From contig JAFSFC010000054.1 in the NCBI GenBank assembly GCA_017435425.1, positions 31,595-95,594 of the forward strand: 64,000 nt of DNA, given 5' to 3'. The position numbers were made by a program, and so were the translations under genes. The DNA comes from Ruminiclostridium sp. GTDB taxonomy: Bacteria; Bacillota; Clostridia; Oscillospirales; Oscillospiraceae. Of this stretch, positions 26,122 through 36,167 are shown piece by piece (position 1 is the stretch's first letter; each line of letters starts with the position of its first letter). The notes under the pieces are model-generated. The model worked only from the letters and a program-made list of their open reading frames with translations, had not been told where the DNA came from and searched no databases.

Positions 26122-28386
26122 ATGAAAAAACGTATGTTGAGTCTGGCGTTGGTCTTTTCCTTTCTGTTGGCGCTGTGCCCCTTGCCGGTTGCCCTGGCGG
26201 CCGACCTATCCGGTGCGGAGGTGACCGTCCTTGGTGGCTCCTTTGTGTATAACGGCAAAGCCCAGGAACCGAACGTCACCGTGAGCCTGGACGGAATGGT
26301 TCTGAACGAGGAGGCAGACTATACCCTGTCTTACGGGAATAACGTCAACGCCGGAGAGGGGCGGGTGACAGTCACCGGAACAGGAAATTATGGTGGAACT
26401 GCCGGTGCAACGTTCACCATTGAGCCCTATACCCTGACGGCAAAGCATTTGGAAGGGCAGGATGTTTGCAAGAAAACCTTTGATGAGAGAGCAAAAGCTT
26501 ATCCTGAGATCAAAGCCTCTGCCAATGGAGAAACAGTAAAAGTGGACTACAACAAGGCGCTCTATTCCCAGAAGGGAGCAGGGGCTGCCTCCGTTACGGT
26601 TTCCGGTTTGAAATTGCCGGCTGGGTGCGAGAACTATGTCCTGGAGGAGGGACTGACCGAGCTTGTCCTGGATGGACAGATCCTTCCTCAGCAGACAAAG
26701 GTAAACAATGGCACGGTTGAAGTGGGCCAGACCCTGGACCTCTGGACCCTGGTGGAGAATGCAGGGGTGGTTGGCAGCGACGGCGGTCCCACCGCATCCT
26801 TTGATATCATCGAACCGGCGGACAAGCTAGGCTGTGCCGAGCCCTCGCCGGAGCATGTTTTTACCGCAGGCAGCAAACCCGGTGTGCTCACCTTGTCTGC
26901 CAGCATATCGGAAAGCTACTGGGACGAGGATGAGACCCCTGATTACACAGGTGTGGTGGCAGAGACATTTACCATCACCATCACCGAACCTAAGCAGGAG
27001 GAAACACCGCCTGCTTCTCCGCCCGAACCCTCGGTTCCAACCCCGATTCCGCCTTCGGTCACCCAGAATCAGCCCCAGGAGAAACTGGTCATCACCGGAG
27101 CCAAAGACATCACCTATGGCCAGACCCTTCAGCTGTCCTGCAAAGGCGGCAGCACCAATGGGGCTGTGACCTGGGGCATTGCCGCGTTTGCAGCCAGCGG
27201 CCAGGCAGACATCAGCCCTGCCGGATTGCTTACGCCCACCAAGGCGGGCACGGTGTGGGTCACAGCCACCATGGCGGGGAATGACACCTATCAGGATGTG
27301 ACCGCCGATGCAGTGAAGCTCACCATCCGGCAAGCGCCGATTCGCATTACCGTGTCCAACAAAACAGCCCAGATGGGAGACCCGGTCCCGGCCCTGACCA
27401 CCTCGGACTATTCCGTTTCCGGTCTGGTGGGAAGGGATAAGCTGGCCACCCTGCCTACCCTGTCCTACGAGACCACCCCTGACATGACCCGGGCGGGAAC
27501 GGTGGCCATCCTGGCCTCGGGAGCTGCTGTCCCGGCTGGCGGAAACTACGATCCCAACATCACCTATTTGCCCGGTAAGCTGACCATTGGCGCAGCCTAT
27601 CCTATCACCATCCTTGCGGCTGAAGGCGGCGTGGTCACTGCCGATGCCGCTCAGGCCCCGGAGGGAGCGGTTGTCACCCTGACGGCCCAGCCTGAGAAAG
27701 GGTTCGTGTTGGATTCCCTCAAAGTGGAGTCCGGCAGCACCGTCATCCAGACAAGGGAAGCAGGGAAGGGGAAGGTTACCTTTACCATGCCGGATGGCGG
27801 CGTTCTGGTCACGCCAACCTTTGTGACAAAAGAACTGCCGTTCACCGATGTGAAGACCCAGGACTGGTTCTATGAGAGCGTGGCTTATGTGTACGAAAAT
27901 GGTCTGATGAATGGCACCTCGGACACTGCCCTTACCCCCAACGGGACCACCACCCGAGGGATGATCGTCACCATCCTCTATCGCCTGGCGGGCAGCCCCG
28001 AGGCGGCGGCATGGTCTCCCTTCCATGATGTGGCGCCCGGCAAGTATTACGCCGAGCCCATTGCCTGGGCGGCCTGGAACGGTATCGTCAACGGCAAGAC
28101 GGCCACCAGCTTTGGGCCCAACGATCCCATTACCCGGGAGCAGATGGCGGCCATCCTGTACCGCTATGCCGGGTTCCGGGAGATGGATGTGTCCCAGCGA
28201 GGGGACCTGACCCAGTTCGGAGATCAGGAGAAGGTCAGTTCCTATGCCCGGGAGGCTCTGGCCTGGGCCAACGGTGCCGGACTCATCACCGGCAAGGGCG
28301 GCGGTGTCCTGGACCCCAAGGGGCCGGCTACCAGAGCCCAGGTGGCAGCCATTTTCCAGCGATTCTGTGAGGGAACCAACCAGTGA
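26122..28386 (+). CDS. Exported SLH protein with MBG/Ig-like adhesin domains
   Basis: A 754-residue surface protein. The signal peptide is residues 1-27 (MKKRMLSLALVFSFLLALC...ALA). Then come several immunoglobulin-like/MBG-type modules with the YNGKAQEP, YTLSYGNNVNAGEG and VTGTGNYGGT motifs (about 30-120), a Pro-rich linker near 300-320, a TYGQTLQL...GAVTW module near 335-420, an MBG-like module (420-500) and an InlB-like repeat (500-570). Three SLH motifs (about 575-750) anchor it. An adhesin or structural role is inferred. Start ATG 26122 follows GGAGGG. Confidence 0.85.
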   Translation: MKKRMLSLALVFSFLLALCPLPVALAADLSGAEVTVLGGSFVYNGKAQEPNVTVSLDGMVLNEEADYTLSYGNNVNAGEGRVTVTGTGNYGGTAGATFTIEPYTLTAKHLEGQDVCKKTFDERAKAYPEIKASANGETVKVDYNKALYSQKGAGAASVTVSGLKLPAGCENYVLEEGLTELVLDGQILPQQTKVNNGTVEVGQTLDLWTLVENAGVVGSDGGPTASFDIIEPADKLGCAEPSPEHVFTAGSKPGVLTLSASISESYWDEDETPDYTGVVAETFTITITEPKQEETPPASPPEPSVPTPIPPSVTQNQPQEKLVITGAKDITYGQTLQLSCKGGSTNGAVTWGIAAFAASGQADISPAGLLTPTKAGTVWVTATMAGNDTYQDVTADAVKLTIRQAPIRITVSNKTAQMGDPVPALTTSDYSVSGLVGRDKLATLPTLSYETTPDMTRAGTVAILASGAAVPAGGNYDPNITYLPGKLTIGAAYPITILAAEGGVVTADAAQAPEGAVVTLTAQPEKGFVLDSLKVESGSTVIQTREAGKGKVTFTMPDGGVLVTPTFVTKELPFTDVKTQDWFYESVAYVYENGLMNGTSDTALTPNGTTTRGMIVTILYRLAGSPEAAAWSPFHDVAPGKYYAEPIAWAAWNGIVNGKTATSFGPNDPITREQMAAILYRYAGFREMDVSQRGDLTQFGDQEKVSSYAREALAWANGAGLITGKGGGVLDPKGPATRAQVAAIFQRFCEGTNQ

Positions 28387-28391
28387 AAAAC

Positions 28392-28440
28392 AGCCCGGAG
28401 GGGGAGAAAACACTCCTCCTCCGGGCTCCAAAATATTTTT
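28392..28440 (+). terminator. Terminator after the SLH protein gene
   Basis: AGCCCGGAGG...CCTCCGGGCT hairpin (28392-28427) followed by a T-rich tail. Confidence 0.8.
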
Positions 28441-28460
28441 CAAAAAGTGTAAAATAATGC

Positions 28461-28488
28461 TTGACTTTTGCAGAAAGGGTGGTATAAT
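28461..28488 (+). promoter_or_regulatory. Promoter of tRNA-Gln
   Basis: TTGACT (28461-28466), 16-base spacer, perfect TATAAT (28483-28488). Confidence 0.85.
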
Positions 28489-28528
28489 CATTTTTGTCGG
28501 TTGCGAGAGAGCACCGAACAAAGGAAAT

Positions 28529-28602
28529 AGCGGGTTTGTGTAAAGGTAGCACAGCAGACTCTGACTCTGTTTGTGAGGGTTCGAATCCTTCACCCGCTGC
28601 CA
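28529..28602 (+). tRNA. tRNA-Gln (CUG anticodon)
   Basis: A 74-base cloverleaf: acceptor AGCGGGT/ACCCGCT with G73 and encoded CCA. Anticodon loop CTCTGAC has anticodon CTG at 28561-28563; TTCGAAT is the T loop. It has its own promoter and terminator. Confidence 0.95.
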
Positions 28603-28633
28603 AAGCCGAGGACGAAAGTCCTCGGCTTTTTCG
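28602..28633 (+). terminator. Terminator after tRNA-Gln
   Basis: AAAGCCGAGGAC-gaaa-GTCCTCGGCTTTTT. Confidence 0.9.
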
Positions 28634-28669
28634 TTAATATTTCCGCATTTCGATATAGAGGAAGAAACA

Positions 28670-29497
28670 ATGGCTAACATCATCGAAGTCACCGAATTCA
28701 ACGCCCCTGAGCTGGATGTCTTTGCCCGGCTCACGGAAGCCCAGCTCCGCAACCGGATGGAGCCGGAAAAGGGCGTGTTCATTGCCGAAAGCCCCAAAGT
28801 CATCAGCGTGGCCCTGGATGCGGGGTGCCAGCCCAAGGCTCTGCTCATGGAGCGCAAGCACATTGAGGGCCAGGCCAGGGAGATCATCGCCCGCTGCGGG
28901 GACATTCCTGTGTACACAGCAGACCGGGAGGTCCTGGCCGGTCTCACCGGCTTCCAGCTGACCCGGGGCATCCTGTGCGCCATGAGCCGCCCCAAGCAGC
29001 CCTCTGTGGAGGAGATCTGCGCCAAGGCCCGCCGGGTGGCCGTCCTGGAGGGGATCGTGGACACCACCAATGTGGGTGCCATCTTCCGTTCTGCTGCCGC
29101 TCTGGGCATGGATGCGGTCCTCCTGAGCCCCACCTGCTGCGACCCTCTGAATCGCCGTGCCGTCCGGGTGAGCATGGGTACGGTCTTCCAGATCCCCTGG
29201 GCCCGCCTGGGGGAGGAGGCCAGCCAGTGGCCGGGTGAGGGGATGGCCCGCCTCAAGGCCATGGGCTTCCGAACTGCCGCCATGGCCCTGAAGGAGGACT
29301 CTGTCTCTGTGGAGGATCCCATACTCATGGCCGAGGACAAGCTGGCCATCATCCTGGGCACCGAGGGGGATGGCCTGGGAGCTGAGACCATCGACAGCTG
29401 CGACTACACCGTCCTCATCCCTATGGCACACGGGGTGGACTCCCTGAATGTGGCAGCCGCCAGCGCCGTGGCCTTCTGGCAGCTGCGGGCAAGATAA
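28670..29497 (+). CDS. TrmH/SpoU-family RNA 2'-O-methyltransferase
   Basis: A 275-residue SPOUT methyltransferase. The N-terminal substrate-binding part is residues 1-100. Motif 1 VDTTNVGAIFRSAAALG is near residue 130, and the knot motifs LAIILGTEGDGL and IPMAHGVDSLNVAAASAVAFW close the C-terminus. It acts on rRNA or tRNA; the target base cannot be read from sequence. Monocistronic between two terminators. Confidence 0.88.
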   Translation: MANIIEVTEFNAPELDVFARLTEAQLRNRMEPEKGVFIAESPKVISVALDAGCQPKALLMERKHIEGQAREIIARCGDIPVYTADREVLAGLTGFQLTRGILCAMSRPKQPSVEEICAKARRVAVLEGIVDTTNVGAIFRSAAALGMDAVLLSPTCCDPLNRRAVRVSMGTVFQIPWARLGEEASQWPGEGMARLKAMGFRTAAMALKEDSVSVEDPILMAEDKLAIILGTEGDGLGAETIDSCDYTVLIPMAHGVDSLNVAAASAVAFWQLRAR

Positions 29498-29502
29498 ACG
29501 CA

Positions 29503-29541
29503 AAAATACCTGAGAGGAGATTTCCTCTCAGGTATTTTTTA
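29503..29541. terminator. Bidirectional terminator
   Basis: AATACCTGAGAGGA-gatt-TCCTCTCAGGTATT with A's left and T's right; serves the converging genes. Confidence 0.9.
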
Positions 29542-30297
29542 TAGGTAGAGTTGATTGGGCTTTCGGCCCTTGCAGGACTTCCGCATGGCAAGGCCTGCGG
29601 GAATCAGGACCAGAGGACTGACCTTTCGGGCCCGCTGGGGGCAGAAGGCTGTGCATGCCATGCAGGAGATGCAGATCTTTGTGTTGGTATGGTTGGGGGC
29701 ATCCTGGGGGATGGCGCCAACAGGACAGTGCCGGGCGCAGTGTCCGCAGCGGATGCAGCCGTGGTCTGCCTTGGGCTTCATGGGAATGCCGTTGTACGCC
29801 CGATAGGGGAAATGACCGGGGACGGTCAGGTCTTCAGAGGTCTCGCAGGACAGCTTCTCTTTGATCTGTTTAGCAAAGTCCATCAGCTCCCGATGATCCT
29901 GGTTGTCGGGGCGGCCCGGGCCGAACTGCGGCATGATGGAGTGCTGGGCCACGGCTTCCAGTGCGGCCACGGGACGGAACCCTGCCTGGGTGAGCACGTC
30001 CTTCAGTTCCAGCAGGGTGTCATCAATGGCTCGGTTGCCGTAAACTGCCATGAGAATGGCCCTGGCCCCGTTTCCTTTCATCCTGGAAAGCCGCTTGACC
30101 GCAGGGGCAGGGACCCGCCCGCCGAAGGAAGGAACGGCCACGATACAGAGGTCCTCCTGGGTAAGGGGGATGGCAGAGAAGTCTGCCGTCCGGTCCATCA
30201 GGTCCACCACACGAACATCGGCGGAGAATTCTTTGGTCAGCAGGTTGGCTGTTTTCATGGTGCCGCCGGTGGGGCTGAAGAGGATCTCATAGGTCAT
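29539..30297 (-). CDS. EFR1-type flavodoxin-ferredoxin protein
   Basis: A 252-residue fusion of a flavodoxin-like domain (FSPTGGTMK for FMN phosphate at residues 7-15) with a C-terminal pair of [4Fe-4S] motifs, CIRCGHCARHCP and CISCMACTAFCP (about 180-220). It is an anaerobic electron carrier whose partners are unknown. Seems to be a single gene. Confidence 0.88.
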   Translation of the reverse strand: MTYEILFSPTGGTMKTANLLTKEFSADVRVVDLMDRTADFSAIPLTQEDLCIVAVPSFGGRVPAPAVKRLSRMKGNGARAILMAVYGNRAIDDTLLELKDVLTQAGFRPVAALEAVAQHSIMPQFGPGRPDNQDHRELMDFAKQIKEKLSCETSEDLTVPGHFPYRAYNGIPMKPKADHGCIRCGHCARHCPVGAIPQDAPNHTNTKICISCMACTAFCPQRARKVSPLVLIPAGLAMRKSCKGRKPNQLYL

Positions 30298-30376
30298 GTC
30301 AGGGGCTCCCTTCCTTGGATATCTTTGGTTCCATTATACAGGAAGATTGGGAAGGGTGCAACGGCTCCGGAGCAAT

Positions 30377-31132
30377 TCAGGCGGGTTCCGGGGACTGAAA
30401 TTCTGTGAGATCCCCCCAGAATCTCTTGGGCATATGGGTCTGGCGGCACTTGGGGTTATGCCGGGAGGGGATGGCGATGGTGTTATAAAATTTTCGCCAC
30501 AATGCTTGGCATTCCAGCTCTGCCTGGTCGGGCTTGTCCAGGTCCAGATGGTCCACGGGACGGATCTTCCACTTGCCCCCGGCGTAGAATAGGGCCTCCT
30601 TGTGGGTCTTGTCGTGGAGGAGGAAGGCCTCGTTGGGGAGCCGCTGGCAGAAGTGGGGCCGCAGGAGGGGGAGGACCCGGTTTTTGGGGGTGATCTGCCC
30701 CACCAGCACCCCGTGGTAGTCGGCGAACCGGACAAAGCCCTTGTACTGGTGGGCCTCGTGAGTCAGGTGGTGGATGGCCCGGTCCAGGATGAGGATCCGC
30801 TGGTCGGTGACGTTCTGGGGAAGGGCGTGGGAGAAGGCCAGATAGATCAGGTCGAACATATGCCGCTCCTTTTGGGGCAGATCGGTGAGGAAGGCATAGG
30901 TCATCATCCGGCGGAAGGATTCGGAGACCTCCTGTTCCAGGTCCTGGTAGACCTGACGTGCCAGATGGGGGTCGGTGACGATCTCCCGCAGGGGATACAG
31001 GGAGAACTGTCGGTTGCCGGGAGTCAGGAAGTAGAAGGGGTATTCCTTGCGCCGGAAGCTGTCCCCCACGCAGGTGAGAAAGCCGGTGAAGGTGCCGTCG
31101 TAAGCCAGGGTGCACTGGGGCCAGGTAGACAT
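30377..31132 (-). CDS. DUF4130 putative DNA repair protein (TIGR03915 family)
   Basis: A 251-residue protein of the family that always accompanies the radical-SAM protein encoded just upstream (TIGR03915/TIGR03916 pair, from memory). Recognisable features are the N-terminal LAYDGTFTGFLTCVGDSF and the C-terminal AELECQALWRKFYNTIAI and KCRQTHMPKRFW segments. Start ATG 31132 follows AAAGGAGT. The catalytic role is unproven; uracil-DNA-glycosylase-like folds have been proposed for the family. Confidence 0.8.
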   Translation of the reverse strand: MSTWPQCTLAYDGTFTGFLTCVGDSFRRKEYPFYFLTPGNRQFSLYPLREIVTDPHLARQVYQDLEQEVSESFRRMMTYAFLTDLPQKERHMFDLIYLAFSHALPQNVTDQRILILDRAIHHLTHEAHQYKGFVRFADYHGVLVGQITPKNRVLPLLRPHFCQRLPNEAFLLHDKTHKEALFYAGGKWKIRPVDHLDLDKPDQAELECQALWRKFYNTIAIPSRHNPKCRQTHMPKRFWGDLTEFQSPEPA

Positions 31133-31178
31133 AAAGATGACTCCTTTCCTTAAAAAATCAAGTGATAAAATGAAACAT

Positions 31179-32426
31179 TCAGGTGAAAAGGGAGAGCTGT
31201 TCATACTGGGGTTGGATGGCCGGAGCCTCCAGAGCGGTGAGGGCACGAAGGACGTTTTCCGGCCTGGTCCGCAGGGCGGGGGTCATCCGCCCCGAGCAGG
31301 TGAGGAAGTATTGGGCCCGTTTCATGACGATACCCAGCTTTTTCAGGCTGTCCTCGTCCAGGGACCGCCAACGGCGGGCAGACAGGATCTTCCGGGCACC
31401 GATGACTCCAATGCCCGGGACCCGCAGGAGGGTCCGATAGTCGGCGGTATTTACCTCCACGGGAAAGTGTTCCAGGTGGTTCATGGCCCAGTTGCACTTG
31501 GGGTCCAGCAGGGGGTTCAGGTTGGGCTGGTCGGGAGAGAGGATCTCATCCGCCTGAAAGTGGTAAAACCGCAGGAGCCAGTCGGACTGGTACAGCCGAT
31601 GCTCCCGGAGAAGGGGCGGCTTGAAGTCCAGGGGAGAGGGGAGAAGGGGGCTGTCTGCCACGGGGATGTAGGCAGAGAAAAAGACACGCTTCAGGGCGTA
31701 TTTTTGGTACATTCCCTCGGAGAGCTTGAGGATGTGGTAGTCGGTTTCATCCGAGGCCCCCACGATCATCTGGGTGGATTGCCCCGCCGGGGCGAATTCC
31801 GGGGTGTGGCGGAACTTCAGTTTGTCTGCCTTGGTTTGGAGGATGCCCTCCCGGATCTGGGCCATGGGCCGGAAGATGTCGTCCTTTTTCTTGTCCGGGG
31901 CCAGCAGTGCCAGGCTTTTGGAGGAGGGGAGCTCGATGTTCACGGAAAGCCGGTCAGCCAGAAGGCCCAATCGGTGGGTGAGAAGGGGGTCCGCCCCGGG
32001 GATGGCTTTGGCGTGGATGTACCCGGAAAACCCGTACTCCTCCCGGAGGATGGTGAGGGTCTTGATCATGAGTTCGGTGGTGTAGTCCGGGCTGCGGACC
32101 ACAGCGGAGCTGAGGAAGAGCCCCTCGATGTAGTTCCGCCGGTAGAAGTTGATGGTCAGGTCGGCCAGCTCCCGGGGGGTGAACATGGCTCGGGGCAGGT
32201 CGTTGGAGGTCCGGTTCACGCAGTAGCGGCAGTCGTAGCAGCAGATGTTGGTGAGCAGGACCTTCAGCAGGGTGATGCACCGGCCGTCAGCCGAGAAGGA
32301 GTGACAGCACCCGGCGGCGATGGTCTTGCCCAGCTGGCCGCCCCGGCGGTCACCGCCGCTGGAGGTGCAGGCGACGTCGTACTTGGCGGCATCGGTGAGG
32401 ATCTGGAGCTTTTCGGCAATGGTCAC
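31179..32426 (-). CDS. Putative DNA modification/repair radical SAM protein (TIGR03916 family)
   Basis: A 415-residue radical-SAM enzyme. The cluster motif is CCYDCRYC (Cx3Cx2C) near residue 65, preceded by the family-specific TSSGGDRRGG and CCHSFSADGRC. A helix-hairpin-helix (VNTADYRTLLRVPGIGVIGARKIL, near 330) suggests DNA binding. Start GTG 32426 was chosen because GGAGGT lies seven bases upstream. It sits 46 bases before its DUF4130 partner; the pair forms one operon. Confidence 0.85.
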   Translation of the reverse strand: MTIAEKLQILTDAAKYDVACTSSGGDRRGGQLGKTIAAGCCHSFSADGRCITLLKVLLTNICCYDCRYCVNRTSNDLPRAMFTPRELADLTINFYRRNYIEGLFLSSAVVRSPDYTTELMIKTLTILREEYGFSGYIHAKAIPGADPLLTHRLGLLADRLSVNIELPSSKSLALLAPDKKKDDIFRPMAQIREGILQTKADKLKFRHTPEFAPAGQSTQMIVGASDETDYHILKLSEGMYQKYALKRVFFSAYIPVADSPLLPSPLDFKPPLLREHRLYQSDWLLRFYHFQADEILSPDQPNLNPLLDPKCNWAMNHLEHFPVEVNTADYRTLLRVPGIGVIGARKILSARRWRSLDEDSLKKLGIVMKRAQYFLTCSGRMTPALRTRPENVLRALTALEAPAIQPQYEQLSLFT

Positions 32427-32485
32427 GGTTCTCACCTCCAAAGAATCGAACTAATGTACGATTATTATATACCCCTGCGGGGCAC

Positions 32486-32521
32486 AAAAAAACCGCCGGA
32501 GAAACACTTCTCCGGCGGTCA
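32486..32521 (-). terminator. Terminator for the old-yellow-enzyme gene
   Basis: ACCGCCGGAGAA-acac-TTCTCCGGCGGT with a minus-strand T run (32485-32492). It lies about 130 bases after the stop codon. Confidence 0.8.
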
Positions 32522-32647
32522 GGGTCAAATATGGGACTTGGTTAGCAATATCGTAAAAAGCAGGAATGAATCAAATCATCGCAAAGCGATACCATACTTC
32601 TTACCTATTCACTCTTACTTCTTACTTGGAACTGCTGCAGCAGTTCC
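32522..32647. other. 3' leader with pyrimidine-rich tract and 20-bp palindrome
   Basis: Contains the hairpin ATCGC-aaa-GCGAT, a low-complexity CTTAC/TTCAC tract (32596-32626) and the perfect palindrome GGAACTGCTGCAGCAGTTCC (32628-32647), directly after the reductase stop codon. No gene seen. Confidence 0.6.
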
Positions 32648-33745
32648 TCACTCCTTGGGGAAGCCCTCGGGGATCTCGTGGGTCACGCAGCGGCGGCCTT
32701 CCTTGGTCCAGATGTTGCCCAGGCACTTGGTGCAGCCGATGCACTTGGACTCCTCACCCTTCTCCAGGACGTTGTAGAAGTCAGGCTGGCAGATGAAGGG
32801 ACGGGAAGCGGAGACGAACTCGATGCCGGCAGCCAGGATCTGGTCCACCTGCTCCATGTTGCGGATGCCGCCAACCAGGATGGTGGGGATCTTCACTTCC
32901 TTGGCGATCTTGGAAGCGCGCTCCAGGTAGAAGGTGGGGACCTTCTTCTTGCCCAGGCCTAGCCAGTTGTAGCCGGACAGCTCGATGGCATCAGCGCCCA
33001 GAGCCTCGAACTGATTGCAGTAGTAGACGATGTCTTCTGCGTAAGCGGCGTCAGCCTCACCGGCGCAGTTGGTGTTGACCTTCACCAGGACGGGGTAGTC
33101 AGCGCCAACAGCCTCACGGATGGCGGTCAGACAGCGGGCGGGGAAGCGCATGCGGTTCTCAGCGGAGCCGCCGAAGTCGTCGGTACGCAGGTTGGAGTTG
33201 GGGTCCAGGAACTGGCTCAGCAGGTAGCCGTGGGCGCAGTGGAGCTGGACGCCGTCAAAGCCCATAGCCTTGGCGGTGACGGCTGCGTCCACGAAGTCAG
33301 CGCAGATCTTGTCCATGTCAGCCATGGTGATCTCGGTGGTCTCCATCTCGTTGGCGCCCTTCATGCCGCCGGAGGGAGCGAAGATCTTGCCGCCCTCCAC
33401 ACGCTTTTCGGGCATGAAGATGTTCATGCCGGCGTGCATGATCTGGAGGATCAGGCGGCCGCCCTTGGCGTGGACTGCGTCCAGGACTTCCTTCTGGGAA
33501 GCACGCTGCTCCTCGGTGGCGAAGCCAACCTGGATGCCGGTGGAGCGGGACTCGGTGGAGATGTAGCTGTAGGCAGTGATGATGGCGCCCACGCCGCTCT
33601 GGGCCACTTCGCCGTACAGAGCCACCTGCTCAGGAGCGCAGGTGCCGTCGCGGCGGCCGAAGGGATCCTGGGTGGCGGAACGGATCAGGCGGTTGGGCAG
33701 TTCCAGGGTGCCGATCTTGCCGGGAGTAAAGAGTTTAGATGCCAT
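32648..33745 (-). CDS. NADH:flavin oxidoreductase (old yellow enzyme family)
   Basis: A 365-residue FMN TIM-barrel. Features: LPNRLIRSATQDPFG (N-terminus), QIMHAG near 103, and the catalytic block VQLHCAHGYLLSQFLDPNSN near 170. The C-terminus has KCIGCTKC...RRC, as in the [4Fe-4S] members related to 2,4-dienoyl-CoA reductase, but the extra C-terminal FAD domain is absent. Substrate unknown; a reductase of unsaturated acids or sterol-like ketones is possible. Confidence 0.88.
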   Translation of the reverse strand: MASKLFTPGKIGTLELPNRLIRSATQDPFGRRDGTCAPEQVALYGEVAQSGVGAIITAYSYISTESRSTGIQVGFATEEQRASQKEVLDAVHAKGGRLILQIMHAGMNIFMPEKRVEGGKIFAPSGGMKGANEMETTEITMADMDKICADFVDAAVTAKAMGFDGVQLHCAHGYLLSQFLDPNSNLRTDDFGGSAENRMRFPARCLTAIREAVGADYPVLVKVNTNCAGEADAAYAEDIVYYCNQFEALGADAIELSGYNWLGLGKKKVPTFYLERASKIAKEVKIPTILVGGIRNMEQVDQILAAGIEFVSASRPFICQPDFYNVLEKGEESKCIGCTKCLGNIWTKEGRRCVTHEIPEGFPKE

Positions 33746-33807
33746 TGGTATCGTTCTCCTTTGTTGTCATATTGGGTTATCCTCTGGGGATTTTTCGGTT
33801 ATCACTC

Positions 33808-33836
33808 ATTATATCAAAGAAGAAGGGTGGTGGCAA
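33808..33836 (-). promoter_or_regulatory. Promoter of the old-yellow-enzyme gene
   Basis: On the minus strand, TTGCCA (33836-33831), 17-base spacer, TATAAT (33813-33808) with TG upstream. Confidence 0.8.
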
Positions 33837-33861
33837 CTGTGTTTTTCCGGGGAATCCTCTC

Positions 33862-33891
33862 TTGACAGGCCGCCTTTTTGGGGGATAAGAT
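33862..33891 (+). promoter_or_regulatory. Promoter of rarD
   Basis: TTGACA (33862-33867), 18-base spacer, TAAGAT (33886-33891). Transcription would begin near 33898, so the start at 33922 is preferred over the ATG at 33898. Confidence 0.65.
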
Positions 33892-33921
33892 AGCTCCATG
33901 AGAATTTTGGAGGAATGTGTC

Positions 33922-34818
33922 GTGGAAGGAAAGAAGAAAATGGGCTTTCTGACCGTGCTGGGGTCTTACGTCCTGTGGGGTCTCCTGCCGGGGTTCTGGA
34001 CTCTGCTGGCCCCGGTGAACTCGGTCTACATCCTGGCCCAGCGGATCATCTGGTCCCTGGTCATCATGGGCATCTACCTGGTGCTGGTCCGGGCCTGGGG
34101 TGAGGTAAAGTTTGCTTTCACGGACAAGCCCACCTTCTGGCGGAGCCTGGCCAGCGGTGTGTTCATTACGGTCAACTGGGGCCTGTATATCTATGCGGTG
34201 AACTCCGGCCACGTGCTGGATGCCAGCATGGGCTACTTCATCCAGCCAGTGGTGGTTGCCCTCATCGGCTTCCTGGTCTTCCGGGAGCGGCCCACCCGGG
34301 GAGAGTGGCTCACCTTCGGTTTTGCGGCGGCGGGTATTCTGTACCTGCTCGTTACCACGGGGACAGTCCCCGTTCTGGCCCTGGCTATTGTGGTCCCCTT
34401 TGCCATCTATGGAGCGGTAAAGAAGGACCTGAAGCTCACCGCCCACACCTCCCTCTTTATGGAGACCCTCCTCATGACCCCCCTGGCCCTGGCCTTCTGC
34501 TGGTGGTGGAGCGGTCAAGTGGGGGGCTTTGAGGCCGTCATGGGGGGCTGCTCCTTCTGGCTGCTCCCTGCCTGCGGCCTGGTGACCTCCATCCCCCTGC
34601 TCCTGTTCAACATGGGCGTGAAGGTGATCCCCTACTACTTTACCGGTATCCTCATGTACATCAACCCCACCCTCCAGTTCCTAGTGGGCCTGTACATGGG
34701 TGAGCCCCTGAACCAGGACCGCCTCATCGCCTTTGTCATCATCTGGATCGGTATCCTCTTTACCCTGTGGGACAAGATCAAACTTATCCGTGCCGAAAAA
34801 AAGAACTCTCTCGCTTGA
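33922..34818 (+). CDS. rarD: EamA-family transporter RarD
   Basis: A 298-residue, ten-helix drug/metabolite transporter. It starts at GTG 33922 eight bases after TTGGAGGA. Family signatures are GSYVLWGLLPGFW (residues 11-23), ILAQRIIWS, NWGLYIYAVNSGHVLDASMGYFIQP and PYYFTGILMYINPTLQF. The name comes from chloramphenicol sensitivity in E. coli; the physiological substrate is unknown. Confidence 0.9.
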   Translation: MEGKKKMGFLTVLGSYVLWGLLPGFWTLLAPVNSVYILAQRIIWSLVIMGIYLVLVRAWGEVKFAFTDKPTFWRSLASGVFITVNWGLYIYAVNSGHVLDASMGYFIQPVVVALIGFLVFRERPTRGEWLTFGFAAAGILYLLVTTGTVPVLALAIVVPFAIYGAVKKDLKLTAHTSLFMETLLMTPLALAFCWWWSGQVGGFEAVMGGCSFWLLPACGLVTSIPLLLFNMGVKVIPYYFTGILMYINPTLQFLVGLYMGEPLNQDRLIAFVIIWIGILFTLWDKIKLIRAEKKNSLA

Positions 34819-34837
34819 CGAGAGAGTTCTTTTTTAT
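34799..34837 (+). terminator. Terminator between rarD and thiC
   Basis: AAGAACTCTCTCG-cttga-CGAGAGAGTTCTT followed by TTTT; usable in both directions. Confidence 0.9.
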
Positions 34838-34839
34838 GC

Positions 34840-36144
<1,305 letters not shown>

Positions 36145-36167
36145 CGTATCGTTTCCTTTCAAGCAGA

